The position numbers and the translations under genes were made by a program. 64,000 bases of DNA. It comes from Phytophthora vignae f. sp. vignae (Eukaryota > Oomycota > Peronosporomycetes > Peronosporales > Peronosporaceae). This document shows, piece after piece, positions 20,826-31,368 of this stretch (the stretch's first letter is position 1; every line of letters starts with the position of its first letter). The DNA lies in contig JABJUM010000065.1 in assembly GCA_016169955.1 (NCBI GenBank), positions 1 through 64,000 of the forward strand, in the 5' to 3' direction. Below the pieces are notes generated by a model. That model searched no databases. It had not been told where the DNA came from and saw only the letters and a list, made by a program, of their open reading frames with translations.

Positions 20826-20876
20826 CACCACCTGGCCGTCAAAGCTGAAGAGCGCGGCGGCGGCATCCGTTCGGAT
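20826..20876. repeat. short third copy of the 844-bp dispersed repeat
   Basis: CACCACCTGG-C-CGTCAAAGCTGAAGAGCG and the following CGGCGGC ... TCCGTTCGGA match 22514-22573 inside copy A of the inverted repeat pair, with a small internal length difference. On the minus strand it reads AAAALFSFDGQVVR against AAAALFSFDDQVVR in copy A. Confidence 0.6.
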
Positions 20877-20954
20877 ATTTATCCCAAGGGTACCACAACG
20901 AAGCGCACATTTATCAGGAGGGGGCACAAACAGTTTGATTGGATAAAAATATAG

Positions 20955-21288
20955 TTAGATGGGCTGCACGGCCAGCTTGTGTGGCCGCACCGACACGTTC
21001 GCGGCACCGCGCGACACCATGGAGCCCTCGAACTGCGTGAACATACCCGCGCCCTGATGTTGTAGTGCGGCACCGAGCGCGGTCTCCACGAGCGACAGGA
21101 ACAAGCTGAGCAAGAAGAACTCGAACGCGCGTGCCCCGCCAGCAACGCGTGTGCCCCGCCAGCAGCACCATCAGCGGCGTCGACATGGCCCCGATGAGGA
21201 AGATGCCCGGCAACGTGATCAGGAAGTTGACCCAGACAATAGTCACAATGCCACGCGAGCTGTTGGCGTGCTTTCGGGCGAACACCGC
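20955..21288 (-). pseudogene. fragment of a multispanning membrane protein gene
   Basis: One frame reads VFARKHANSSRGIVTIVWV, then FLITLPGIFLIGAMSTPLMVLLAG, a hydrophobic pair of helices. A different frame continues AFEFFLLSLFLSLVETALGA and ends at a stop at 20955. A direct duplication of about 20 bases (GCGTGTGCCCCGCCAGCA repeated, near 21128-21168) lies at the junction and disturbs the frame. No start or upstream exons are seen. It is a captured or decayed piece of a cellular membrane protein. Confidence 0.5.
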
Positions 21289-21379
21289 GTGCTACTCGCT
21301 GGAGACTGGCACCACGGCGGCCGCCTCGAGACGCCGAGGCCATGGAGCAGCAGCAGCAAGATGAGGAGGAGCTCATGCA

Positions 21380-21595
21380 GAGGCGCTGGTCCTGCTGACC
21401 AACTGCCAGGAAGACGACTACGACGCTGCCGTCTCGCAGCTGCTGCTGCCGTCCGACGACAAGGACATCTCCCCCGCCGATACGCTGGCACTGGCCACCA
21501 GCAGCCCCGCGAAGAAGACGTCCGCGTACTCGGCCAAGCAGCACCGCAGGAAGAAGTCGCTGGTCATCGCGCATCTACCCCTACTGCATCTGCCA
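21380..21595 (+). pseudogene. coding-like fragment on the opposite strand
   Basis: The plus-strand frame from 21380 reads EALVLLTNCQEDDYDAAVSQ, then SPADTLALATSSPAKKTSAY, then a basic KQHRRKKSL. Its composition is protein-like, unlike its antisense. It has no start or stop of its own. It faces the membrane-protein fragment, so the two were probably brought together secondarily. Confidence 0.35.
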
Positions 21596-21901
21596 TCTTC
21601 TACCACAGTTAGTGGCATGGTGCTGTAGCTAGTATAAATCCATTAACTCGTCTCGTACAGCTTCAACATGAGAGAGGTGTTATGCGTCCATACTACCCGA
21701 TCTTGCAGCCTAACGTGTGTTGGTGTTGTGAAATTGCTTCAAGTCGTTTCATTTACCTTTTGGCGAGCGACCAAAGGTACATCGTTGTTCCAGTTCACAC
21801 TGATGCGTGCAACTTATGAAACTCCGTCATGTTAAACGTTCCGTACAGAATATCAATGGAGATGTCTTTACTTTATTTTGCTTGTGATCAAATGATATGC
21901 A

Positions 21902-22291
21902 TTAATGTGTGATGCACTTACGGTGCATCTCTCGCTCGTATTCTGCCCGCTTTCCTAACAGTGAGAATGGACAGTCGCCGACCACATAGTCGCCAGGTAC
22001 AATGCCCACAATGGCTTCTTCTACATCTCCAAGAGGTGCGTTGCAGCTTCGAACATTGTGACCACGTTGGCTGCAGCGGCTGCAAGTATAATCTCCCTTC
22101 TTCTTCTTGAGGGGGCATCTCACCAGGCCTTCAAAAAAGGCTGCGATTTGTTTGGTCTCATCTTCCTCTTCACTTGCTGTAGGCGCTGTGAACTCGTGAC
22201 GGGCCGAGCCACCGGACGTCTTGCCGCCCTCACCTCTATTTTTCGTTCTCTTTTTGCCCCTGGTGATATCTGCTGCTTCTTTAGGCTGCAT
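21902..22291 (-). pseudogene. zinc-knuckle ORF, probable transposon-protein remnant
   Basis: 129 codons starting MQPKEAAD. It has a Lys/Arg-rich head (KKRTKNRGEGG) and a CCHC zinc knuckle, C-x2-C-x4-H-x4-C (CSRCSQRGHNVRSC), preceded by a Lys run. Such a knuckle next to basic stretches is common at the C-terminus of MULE-type transposases and in retroelement Gag proteins. No DDE catalytic core is found nearby, so it is a remnant or a stand-alone piece. Confidence 0.5.
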
Positions 22292-22308
22292 TAATGCACG
22301 TCCAGCAC

Positions 22309-23152
22309 GGAATCTTCAACAACGAGGACATTAGAGCACTTCTGTTTAACTTATCGACGGCGTCCGAGGAAAATCGTGGAATGAAAGCTTGCAAGTTTGC
22401 ACGATGTTCGACAGCCATTGCATTAATAGCTAATGAGTAAACTACAAATACGTTGGAGCCCCAAAATGGGCACTCGTACAGCAGAAGGATACCGGTATCG
22501 CACACACTTTCCTCACCACCTGGTCGTCAAAGCTGAAGAGCGCGGCGGCGGCGGCAGTTGCTTCCGTTCGGACGAGTGCGGCAAGCTGGCGCTGCGGGCA
22601 TGCTCGGCTCCTGGATGGGCGAGGACAAGAGATGACCACGTCGCCCCTCCCTCCACCGTCTAACTCACTGTCGCTCTGTATGCCGCGGAGAGCATACCCG
22701 CCCCACGGACAACACCAGTAGACGACATGGGTTCGGCCAATCCCATTTGACACCGTTGCCGAAAAAGAGGCGTCTGGTTGCCGGAAAAGGGGCGTCCGCT
22801 GCCTCGTCACATGAGGAAAAATCCAGAGCCCCGCGCCAAAGTGATTGCAGCCCCGGCCCAGCTGGGTCTGCGGCCGCGTCCAGCAATCGCTGCGTTCGGG
22901 CGAGCGAGCAATTGCCAGCGCCCTGCCCTGACCAGGACAGGCAGGCCTCGCGGTGCAACTCGACTTCGCACTGGATCCAGCGAGTTGTTCCAGCTCTGCG
23001 CTGGCGGATCCGGTGGATCGGCCAGCAACCGTCTCCACAGAGCACGAGTCCGGCAGGGCCTCCGTTGTCGTTAGACCCACAAGTCTGGCCAAGCTCGATG
23101 AAAAAATTGCTGGCGGATTTGCCCCTGCGCTGGCTGGTTGGCTGGAGATGCC
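22309..23152. repeat. 844-bp dispersed repeat, copy A (inverted partner of 31369-32211)
   Basis: The whole stretch from GGAATCTTCAACAACG to GGCTGGAGATGCC recurs on the opposite strand at 31369-32211 with only a few substitutions. The two ends resemble each other when inverted (GGAATCTTCA against GGCATCTCCA), a possible short terminal inverted repeat. It is GC-rich with long frames on both strands, none clearly real. No target-site duplication is obvious on either copy. Confidence 0.8.
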
Positions 23153-24602
23153 TCGCTCGACTACAAAGCGAGATAGGCATCCGCTGCCACATCTGCGAGT
23201 GCAAAGTCTGTCATGCCCAGGCATGCCCGCAGGGGGCATTTTGCAAATCATGCCCCTTTTGCTACTACGGGGTACACCCGGGACTTTTCAAAGGGGTAGC
23301 CCGATCGGTATTGTATGTTTGTATATTAAAACCAGAACGAGGCACTACGAATATGTAAAAGAATGTATAGGTAGTGCCTGTTATTCAACATCAGGAGTTA
23401 GTCGACTGGAAGGTAAGCGGTATGAACGTGCTAAGCATATCTTATGGCAACGGTCCTGTGTGGTGGTCTCATTTCTCTGCTCTCCGGCGTCCATGCTGTT
23501 AAATAGCACTTACGAATTGATGAGCACTACTTAGGGTGGTTGGCCGTTTTGATCGTGTTCACATTCATAGAGCCGTCTTCCGTGTTCCTCTCGTGTTTAG
23601 ACTGCATCGTTCTCACAAACTCATCCAGAGTGAGTATTGTGCTTGCGAACCTTGCTTCGCGCTGTGAGCGCTGATTCGAATAGCTTAAGAAAACAACTAA
23701 TATAGTAGGAACATTTGTATGGCAGGTCGATCATTCCAGAGACTAATCCGAAATAGATCAATGTTATGAGCGAGGAAATGACACCGTGCCAGTTCTGGTG
23801 ACCTATTTGCTACTGCAGGCATGTCCTGTAGTCCTAACACAAGGTACCAGGTCGAAAATGTGACATAAGGTACAGCATATTCCCTTCATCACCAGGATTT
23901 CCTTAGTTATTAAGAGGGGCACTCTTGGCAACTTTAAAAGGGGTATTTCGTTCTTTTTCTGTCCACACTACCCCCTCCGGACATGCCTGGTCATGCGCAA
24001 TGCGGGACTTCGACTTCGCGTGTACAACTGCATCTCCGGTAATCCTCTTCTTTAGAGCGGACGGAGCGACAACGGAGGACAACTGTTTCCTTTGCAAACC
24101 AAGAGGAAAGTTTTCATGGGAGCGGTTGCTTGCCCGATGGTGAGACCCAGACAGCCGAGTCGAGAATCTCGTCGAGAACTTTTGATGCCCCCCCCCCCCC
24201 CCCCTACCTATTATGTACCCATGACAACCCTTTCGCTAATGGGAAGGAGGGTCGACACGCTCCTTTTCATCAGGATCAGGCCGCGCAAACGAGCTGCCCC
24301 AGAAGAATGTCACCTAGCCTGCCAGAGGGGGAGGGAGGGGTGACCCAGCGTGATCTTTTGCCTCTGCTTCCCTGAGGGCTGCGCCGGGATTGGCGACGCC
24401 GTAGTACTGAAGTGGGGATCCCCTGTAGCTGCAGTGGGCTCTTCCAATGCTATAGCCCAGCACCCGACATCCATGCTGCAGTGGATTTCGACCTCCAACA
24501 CGCTTTTGAGATCCGCTATTCCCCATTCTGCGGAGTCGAGCTCAAGTCGCCTTACGCCACATCAAGTCAAGTAAGTTCCTACGGGCACTCAAGGCCATTG
24601 CC
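23153..24602. other. degraded repeat stretch with Cys-rich relics and a C17 tract
   Basis: From 23170 the plus strand reads RCHICECKVCHAQACPQG in one frame. At 23903-24097 the minus strand reads AHDQACPEGVV after a Lys/Ser-rich stretch. The shared (H/D)QACPxG suggests two inverted relics of one Cys-rich transposon protein. A run of 17 C residues is at 24188-24204. The last 100 bases form the leader of the transporter at 24603. No intact gene is seen. Confidence 0.45.
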
Positions 24603-26636
24603 ATGGAATCGGACAGCTACCTCGAAGTCGCATCGCCGGTGCCGGTCATGCGCAGCGCGGTCAACTATCGCCGCCGCAAAGTCGAGATTGAAGTGGAGGA
24701 CGGCCCGATGCGAGGCCCCACCTGGCAGTTCCCCCGCTCCGGCACCACGCAGCACGTGCATGTTCCCGAGGCGGAATTGGCGGACATTCAACACGAATTG
24801 GACCAGCCGCGCAAGCTGCTGTCGGAGTGGCCTGCCACCGCCATCAGCGGCAACGACATCCTGGGAAGTGTGCTGTATGCAGCTTCATCGGTGGTCGCCA
24901 AGGCCGGCAAGCTCATGCCCGTCTCGCTGCTCATGGTGGCGGCCGTGCTCTACTTCTTCCGGTTCATCTACGAAGAAGTGGTCACCGCTATCCCCATGAA
25001 TGGCGGCACCTACAACGCGTTGCTCAACACCACGTCCAAGCGCGCTGCTGCAGTGGCTGCCTGTCTGAGTATCTTGTCGTACGTGGCTACCGGTGTGGTG
25101 TCTGCTACGTCGGGCGTTCACTACTTGGACACTCAGGTGGACATCCCGATCGTTATCTGCACCGTCGCGCTTCTGTTCGCCTTTGCGCTGCTGGCATTTG
25201 TGGGCATTGCTGAGAACTCCCGTGTGGCTCTCATCATCTTCCTGCACCACATCGTTGTGCTGAGTGTTCTGGTGGTATCGTGTGCGGTGTACGGCATCAA
25301 GAACCCCCATATCTTCCGAGACAACATGAAAGCGGACTTTCCAGAGGTGGACTTCGCTGGGTCCATGTTGGATGGCAACACGTTCACCGCTGTGTTCTTC
25401 GGCTTCGGTGCTGCAATGCTGGGTATCACGGGGTTCGAGTCCTCCTCTAACTATGTTGAGGAACAGGCTCCCGGCGTCTTCCGGAAGACGCTACGCAACA
25501 TGTGGGCTTTGGCTTCGTTTTTCAACATCTCTCTTGGTATTGGTATCCTCGCTGTGCTACCACTCGGCGGTGACGACGGAATCTACGCCAGCGCAGACGC
25601 TCTGCTATCTAAGGCAGCACAAGTCTCGCTGGGAAGCTGGTTCGGGACCTGGGTCAGTGTCGACGCCTTCATCGTGCTCTCCGGGTCCGTGCTGACGTCG
25701 TACGTTGGCATTTGCGGCTTGGTACGCCGCCTATCGACCGACCGCGTGTTGCCGAGATTCCTGGCCAAGACGAACAAGTTGCGTGGCACGAACCACTACA
25801 TCATCGGGTGCTACTTCCTGCTGTCGTCAAGTCTCGTACTAGTGCTCAATGCGGACACCAGCATCATGAACGGCGTGTACACGTACGCGTTCCTGGGCTT
25901 GATGGCGCTGTTCGCGAGTGCGGGTATGCTATTGAAGGCCAAGAGACCCGAGATCCCCCGCGACGTCACTGCGCCTTGGACCGTGATGGTGCTGGGCTTC
26001 GTGATGGTGGTGGTGGCGATCTTCGCGAACCTGCTTGGCGACCCGTCCGTGCTGATGTACTTCGCGCTGTACTTCATCGCCGTGGCCTTCGTGATGTTCG
26101 TGATGTTCGAGCGTGTGATGATCCTGCGCTGCATCCTCGCGCTGATGAAGAAGACGGCGCCGTCGAAGTACGCGAAGGACACAGCCGTCAATTCTTTCCG
26201 TACTCGTGACACCCTCGAGGTGGAGCACACTGGCGCGCGAGGAGGACGCACGATTGCCCGCGCCATCGTGAGTATCCGCAGTGCGCCGATCATCTTCTTC
26301 TGCAAGCGGCCGGATCTGACGATCATCAACAAGGTCATCATGTACGTGCGTCGCAATGAGCAGACGCACACGCTGCGCATCGTGCACGTGTTCTCGGACG
26401 AAGAGGCCGACGCGCCCGTGCTCAAGGCGTTCCGCAACTTGGCGGTGCTGTTCGACAGCATGTACCCGAAGATCCGCATCGACTTCGTGTCTGTGCAGGG
26501 CGAGTTCAAGCCGGCGACGATCGAGTGGCTATCGAAGAGGATGGGGGTGCCGCGCAACTTGATGTTCATCACGCAGCCGGACATGGTGTCGGCGGCGTGC
26601 GTGTCTTCCGTCGGCGTTCGCGTCATTACGGCGTGA
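24603..26636 (+). CDS. APC-type amino-acid transporter, intact paralog inside the transposon-rich block
   Basis: 677 residues in one exon, starting MESDSYLEVASP and ending GVRVITA. The head carries NYRRRKVEIEVEDGP and TWQFPRSGTTQHVHVPEAEL. The membrane domain begins with SGNDILGSVLYAASSV and includes EEVVTAIPMNGGTYNALL, GFGAAMLGITGFESSSNY and KTLRNMWALASFF. The soluble tail runs from IIFFCKRPDLTIINKVIMYV to the end. It is full length and undamaged although flanked on both sides by transposon debris and by the inverted 844-bp repeats. It differs more from the 11-18 kb copies than they do from each other, so it is an older duplicate. Confidence 0.88.
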   Translation: MESDSYLEVASPVPVMRSAVNYRRRKVEIEVEDGPMRGPTWQFPRSGTTQHVHVPEAELADIQHELDQPRKLLSEWPATAISGNDILGSVLYAASSVVAKAGKLMPVSLLMVAAVLYFFRFIYEEVVTAIPMNGGTYNALLNTTSKRAAAVAACLSILSYVATGVVSATSGVHYLDTQVDIPIVICTVALLFAFALLAFVGIAENSRVALIIFLHHIVVLSVLVVSCAVYGIKNPHIFRDNMKADFPEVDFAGSMLDGNTFTAVFFGFGAAMLGITGFESSSNYVEEQAPGVFRKTLRNMWALASFFNISLGIGILAVLPLGGDDGIYASADALLSKAAQVSLGSWFGTWVSVDAFIVLSGSVLTSYVGICGLVRRLSTDRVLPRFLAKTNKLRGTNHYIIGCYFLLSSSLVLVLNADTSIMNGVYTYAFLGLMALFASAGMLLKAKRPEIPRDVTAPWTVMVLGFVMVVVAIFANLLGDPSVLMYFALYFIAVAFVMFVMFERVMILRCILALMKKTAPSKYAKDTAVNSFRTRDTLEVEHTGARGGRTIARAIVSIRSAPIIFFCKRPDLTIINKVIMYVRRNEQTHTLRIVHVFSDEEADAPVLKAFRNLAVLFDSMYPKIRIDFVSVQGEFKPATIEWLSKRMGVPRNLMFITQPDMVSAACVSSVGVRVITA

Positions 26637-26958
26637 CCCTTGTGCGCACCATATTCGTTAGCGGGGATAACTTTTGTAATGTATAAGTTAAGAGTATCAC
26701 GGCAAGGTTTGTCGTATTTGCAGGACGTAAGCCTCGATAAGCTGCGCTCTTTCTCTCTATTGACAACTCGTATCACGCATAGCAATGAAGTTACTGTGGC
26801 CCTGCACTCGCATGTTGTTTTGTACTGCTACCGGTACAATAGTTCACTACTGCACAAGTTGTGAATCACAGTATTATCCTGGGAGGACAGCTAGAAGAGC
26901 TGTATGGACAGCCTCACAGACAGTGATTGGAAAAAATGTATTGACAAGCATTGCAACT
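26637..26958. other. 3' flank of transporter and repeat sequence
   Basis: No gene. From about 26786 to 26835 the sequence TTACTGT...CTCGCATGTTGTTTTGTACTGCTACCGGTACA recurs inverted at 31302-31345, so it belongs to a dispersed repeat shared by both sides of this block. Confidence 0.45.
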
Positions 26959-27740
26959 GTACACATATCGACGGAAGATATGGCCTGCAGACAAAAACCC
27001 AACATTCTGTACAAGCACGGTCGACACCGGGCATTACCTAACTACAAACATTTTGATTGGCTAAAATTGAGACTGGGAGTGAGACCACCATTGCTTAGAC
27101 TACAGTACGCAGCAAAGGTATTGTAAGGAGGTCGCTAACATATTTATGGATAGAAGCTTCATGAAAGTTAACTTTATTAAAGTTTAACGCACGGCATTGC
27201 TTTAATGAAGCTTTTACGAAACTTTTCTCGCGATCGTCCTCCCAGTTGCGTACAGTTCTACGCGGGACTTCGTGCAACTTCTCGGCAGCATACGTCGACA
27301 TAAACTCAAGGTCGAGAAGTACTTCTCGTTTGAATTTATACGTGTAGCTTCTGCGATTTTGCGGTTGCTCAGTATTGGCAGCATTTTGTTCCGCTCTAGC
27401 ATACTCAGAGTAGCAAGATACAGAACAAAAGCACAAATCGAATTCTAATACAACGCCTAATATATATAGGACATTGTTAGAGCAGAGTTGGTGGGAAGCA
27501 CCTTCGCACACAGAGCAGCAGCGTATTGCAGCAGGCCGCGGGCATCCGTTGATACCGCACTGCAATCCTTTCGCCTTGAGGGATTTTCTGAAGTGTGAGG
27601 ACTCAGCGGCCACTCCTTTAAAAACACTGTGTGATTGGCTAATATTGTCTGAACAAAAAATGTGAGTCTCAACTTTTTTGTTCGAGAGTCGGACTAGATA
27701 AGGATTTGTAGTAGGCCATATCTTCCGTCGATATGTGTAC
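26959..27740. mobile_element. DNA-transposon relic with 28-bp perfect inverted repeats
   Basis: GTACACATATCGACGGAAGA followed by TATGGCCT at 26959-26986 is repeated exactly, inverted, at 27713-27740. The similarity continues imperfectly outward (ATTGCAA on both sides). Between them lies a minus-strand ORF with an HTH-like domain. The element is about 780 bp and lacks any visible catalytic domain, so it is a shortened or decayed copy. Confidence 0.65.
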
Positions 27741-27838
27741 CGTACCATTGCAATATAGATGCCAATGTGACCACCCGGTACAATCGTGTCTTGCAGTATT
27801 GCCTGAGCTTCCAATTGAGAATTGCAATGCTCCAGCAC
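27095..27838 (-). pseudogene. HTH/zinc-finger transposon ORF
   Basis: A 247-codon frame whose first 60 or so codons fall in or beyond the element's inverted repeat, so the true start is probably further in. The middle has paired Cys residues (CGINGCPRPAAIRCCSVC and later CFCSVSCYSEYA). The C-terminal part, RRSYTYKFKREVLLDLEF then HEVPRRTVRNWE, looks like the helix-turn-helix at the N-terminus of pogo/CENP-B-type transposases. The DDE catalytic domain is absent. Confidence 0.45.
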
Positions 27839-28043
27839 TATCCAATACTGAATTTTTATACCAGCCGGTTACTGGCTATCTATTGCTACTAACGTTCGCT
27901 ACCAGGCAGCGCTGCCAACCGTCGCTGTCAACCGCCACTGCCAACCATTCTAGTTAAGCTGAAACGCCTGCGCTCCCCCTACTTCCATCCTCACTTTCCG
28001 TTTGGTTCTCCGACTAGCAAACACTTCCGTAACCGCTGCACGC

Positions 28044-29573
28044 ATGGCACGCACTCGAGTTCCCGACGTAGTTCGATACTACTTCAAGATCAACCCCGCT
28101 GGTGGCGACCGTGCCTACACATGCAACAAGTGCAAGGCTGCACCCATGAACAAGCTGAGCACGGGCTACACCAATCTGCGGAGACATTTGGTGTCTTGCA
28201 TCGGCGTCGACTACAACGAGAAGTACACGGCGGCACGAAAGAGCCAAGCCAACACACTGGGGTTTAAAGTGATCGACTATATCAGTGAACGTGAGTATGT
28301 AGTCTTCAAATGGCTCACGTGGCTGGTCATGCGGGACATGCCCTTCTCAGAAGTCGACAATGATCTCACCCGTGAGCTGGCGGGCATGCAGAAGTCCGCG
28401 CACGTGTCAAGCCGCTCCATCAAGACGTACGCGTATCATCTGGTGCCCCTCGTTGAAGCTGTCATCTCAATCGAGCTGCCGCACAAGTTCGCCGTTATGT
28501 TGGACGGCTGGAAGCATGGAACGACCCACTATGTTGCCGTCTTCGCGGTGTACGTCAAGGACAACGAGTGCAAGGAGGTGTTGTTAGGCTTTTCGCCCCC
28601 GCTGGACGAGAAAATCTACACCGCGAAGGCTCACCGAGACTTGCTCGTCTCAATCTGCGGGGTGTACGGTCGGTCGCTGGCCGGCATTGTTGTGTTGGTA
28701 GGGGATAACTGCCCCACCAACAAGGCAACCGCCACTTTGCTCGGTGTGCCCCTACTGGGCTGTGCCTGCCATAAGCTGAACCTGGCCATAACGCATTTCA
28801 TCAAGGACCAGCCGGGGGTGAACGCCGCCATCGATAGCGTGAGCTCGCTCGCGTCTAAGGCGAACCATTTGAAGGCCGCAGCTGCGCTTCGAGAGCTGAC
28901 CGACCTTGTCGCGATTCGAAACAACGATACACGATGATCGTCGACGTACCACATGCTCAAGCGCTTTTTTAAGATTGAGGGCGAGCTAAGGCAAGTACAC
29001 GAGGTGGAAATGCCTCGTCGGTCGCAGCTACAGGTGCTGAGAGAGTTGATGCCCACGTTGACCAAGTTCGACTCCGTCATGGTTGGACTTCAGACAAAAG
29101 GCGTCACTCTAACGGCCGCCCGAGCCACGACCGACGAGATGCTGGAGGATTTTCCCGAGCTTGCGCGCTACATGGCGCAGGATGCGCACATCGTCCACAA
29201 CCCGGTGTTCGAGTCTGCCGTTATGAAGATACAGCTGAACAGAGTCGGCGAGCTCTCGGAAGCTGAACAGGCGGCGGTGAAGGTGTTTGAAGCTCCTAGT
29301 CAAGCTCCAGTAAGACAGGTCGCTCAGCTGGACGATTGTGACTACTTCAAGCAGTTACAGGAGCGCATAAAACTGAAGCGGCAGCGGGTTACGGCGTACG
29401 AAGACTTGAGCTTTCTACTCGGCACATCGGCTTCGGTAGAGAGGCTCTTTAGCTCTGCCAAATGCGTGATGACGGATCGTCGTAACAGGTTGGGCACGAT
29501 CTTGTTCGAGGCGATCATGTTCTTGAAAACAATAGGTCATTCTGGGACAGCCGACTTGTTGCAGAAGCTGTAA
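28044..29573 (+). pseudogene. hAT-family transposase with one in-frame stop
   Basis: Starting MARTRVPDVV, it has a BED-type zinc finger (C-x2-C with H...C, CNKCKAAPMNKL then NLRRHLVSC). A catalytic region follows with MLDGWKHGTTHYVAV, GDNCPTNKATATLLGVP and the hAT CxxH-like CACHKLNLA. The C-terminal dimerisation motif is LSFLLGTSASVERLFSSAKC and FEAIMFLKT. TGA at 28935-28937 interrupts NNDTR*SSTYHMLKRFF exactly where related transposases carry Trp, so a single TGG to TGA change killed it. The frame is otherwise open for 509 codons. No 8-bp target duplication or clear terminal repeat could be fixed by eye, though CCAATACTGAA at 27842 recurs inverted near 29680. Confidence 0.85.
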
Positions 29574-30840
29574 AGCGTTCTCACAGTACTGATAGCGAGA
29601 ATGTGCTGTAGACTACTACCAACCAGGCAATTTTATCTGCGTTTCCAATCGAGTATTGCAATATGTCTTGGGTCTGCAGTTCAGTATTGGTATTGTATTT
29701 ACTTTGTCAATAGTGTCCTGCAGTTTAAATTTTTATCCGCAATAAAATCCAAGATATTTTTTCCAATCACTGCTCACAGACATTAATTCGTCCAAAAAAA
29801 GTTGCTCGTACCACAGAAAACATTCCGACGACATCAGAGTTGTGACACACCATCGATACGCTTTTTTATCTTTTGCTTGCTGTCATTTGTTACAAATATG
29901 CTACGCCAGCTCCAACTACAGACGTTCCGTTTTCCCCGTGACCATGCGCCACACAGCTCATAGTCGGCTGGAGACTCCTGGAGCTGCAGAGCCACTGTAT
30001 TACGTTTTGGCACACTACATGGCGTCCCAGTTCTGCGGTGGAGAGGACCAATTCGGCAAAGATTAGCGAAAGTCTGTTGATGGCTCTGTACACTAAAGAT
30101 ATACATGTACAGCCCTACTTGTTTGTGTATTTCATTCCTGGGGCCCTTACTCAAGTTCTGGACAATGATGCAGGTAATCTCGGATAGAATAATGCCAACC
30201 AGACACTTTGCTACATGCACTCCCTCGGATGGGATTCGATCTCTTACGCAAAAGCAGCAAATACATCCATTCAACATGCAACAAAGAGTTGCCGCACCGA
30301 GACTACTTCAACGCCGTACTAATACATCGAGGTGGATCTGACATCAGCGGCGAAAGATGGCCACTCGAAGCAACGGAGATGATAGTCAATGACCTCGTCA
30401 ATACTTAAAGTACTAATTAATTACTTGACTGTGTAGATGTTGGGACGTAACTTGACTACAGGTAACATCATCTACTGTTTTAACACGTGTCGTACAAATG
30501 TTGAAAGGCCCAAACTGGTTTAGTTTGAGATCTGTCGAACAGTAGTGCGATCCGTTTTAGAGTTACTACTTGCGCTTTCTAAACGGTTTGAACGAAAGCT
30601 AGTTCAACAGCATACATGATGTACTTGTACTGCTTGTTGACTTCGGAGCCAAGACGAGAAAACTTCACGCAAGACAAATCTCCTCCCTTATCAGACAAAA
30701 GTCAAATTGGGACGATAACCTTCCGTTTGTGAGTGACTCCGCCACTACTACCAGATTAAGGAATTAGTACGATAATGCAATACTACATTACACCACCATT
30801 GTAATATCTGTCCTCCCAGCCTCAAGCAACGCCCCTTGTA
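29574..30840. other. AT-rich non-coding region
   Basis: About 1.27 kb downstream of the hAT relic. Short frames on both strands have no family resemblance and uneven composition. No tRNA, rRNA or intact element is recognised. Confidence 0.45.
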
Positions 30841-31301
30841 CCGAATTTGTTTTGTAGAGGGATACACCCACTTATGGGATACAGGATAGTATTAGCCAAT
30901 CTTCAGATTTACAGGGCTTGACTTGTTGAGGGATACACCAGTTTCAAGCCAGTAATTTGTGCACTCTCGGCCGCTCAGCGCACGATCATTTCTGCAATGG
31001 CGCGGGCGCCACCAAGTCACCCTCGCCTGCCTGGAGGTCAAGGGAGGTGGAAAAAGACGCGGACCCTACCATTTTACACTGCTGCAATGAAGAAGGCTGT
31101 TGTCGAGCACCTGAGACTACACAGCAATGTTCGTTTCACTGTACATACGTTCTTTCCGGGTCTTCCTACAAAGAAGTATCAAGGGAGAAGATTATTGGTG
31201 TTAAGATGGGCTCGTAGTTCAGCTCTATAGCTGCTGGGATGCTTCTGTCGGCGGCAGGAACGAATTTGTTTTGTAGAGGGCCTCTACAAAAACAAATTCG
31301 G
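30841..31301. mobile_element. 461-bp TA-flanked element with inverted termini (Tc1/mariner/pogo-like)
   Basis: Begins CCGAATTTGTTTTGTAGAGG directly after a TA (30839-30840) and ends with the inverse CCTCTACAAAAACAAATTCGG directly before a TA (31302-31303), as for Tc1/mariner insertions. A third copy of the terminus (31261-31280) abuts the right end head-to-head, forming a 40-bp palindrome. GAGGGATACACC occurs at 30857 and again near 30922 as a subterminal repeat. An internal frame (about 30997-31230) reads AVVEHLRLHSNVRFTVHTFF then KKYQGRRLLVLRW, resembling the N-terminus of a pogo-type transposase. No catalytic domain is present. Confidence 0.72.
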
Positions 31302-31368
31302 TACCGGTAGCTGTACAAAATAACATGCGAGTTACTGTAGACAATGCACAGATGCAACACCTCTCGCG

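Noticed and set aside
22442..23534. Several 180-270-codon frames in the 844-bp repeat, on both strands
   Set aside because: Long frames on both strands reflect GC content; neither strand has a recognisable domain, so the stretch is reported as a repeat instead of a gene.
27842..29690. CCAATACTGAA inverted pair as hAT terminal repeats
   Set aside because: Only 11 bases, not the usual CAGTG/CAGGG start of hAT ends, and no 8-bp target duplication next to them.
30200..30260. tRNA-like words (GGGATTCGATCTC) near 30228
   Set aside because: No acceptor stem or anticodon arm can be built around them.
29834..30277. 147-codon minus-strand frame with several Cys residues
   Set aside because: No recognisable domain, irregular composition, in AT-rich non-coding sequence; not supported.
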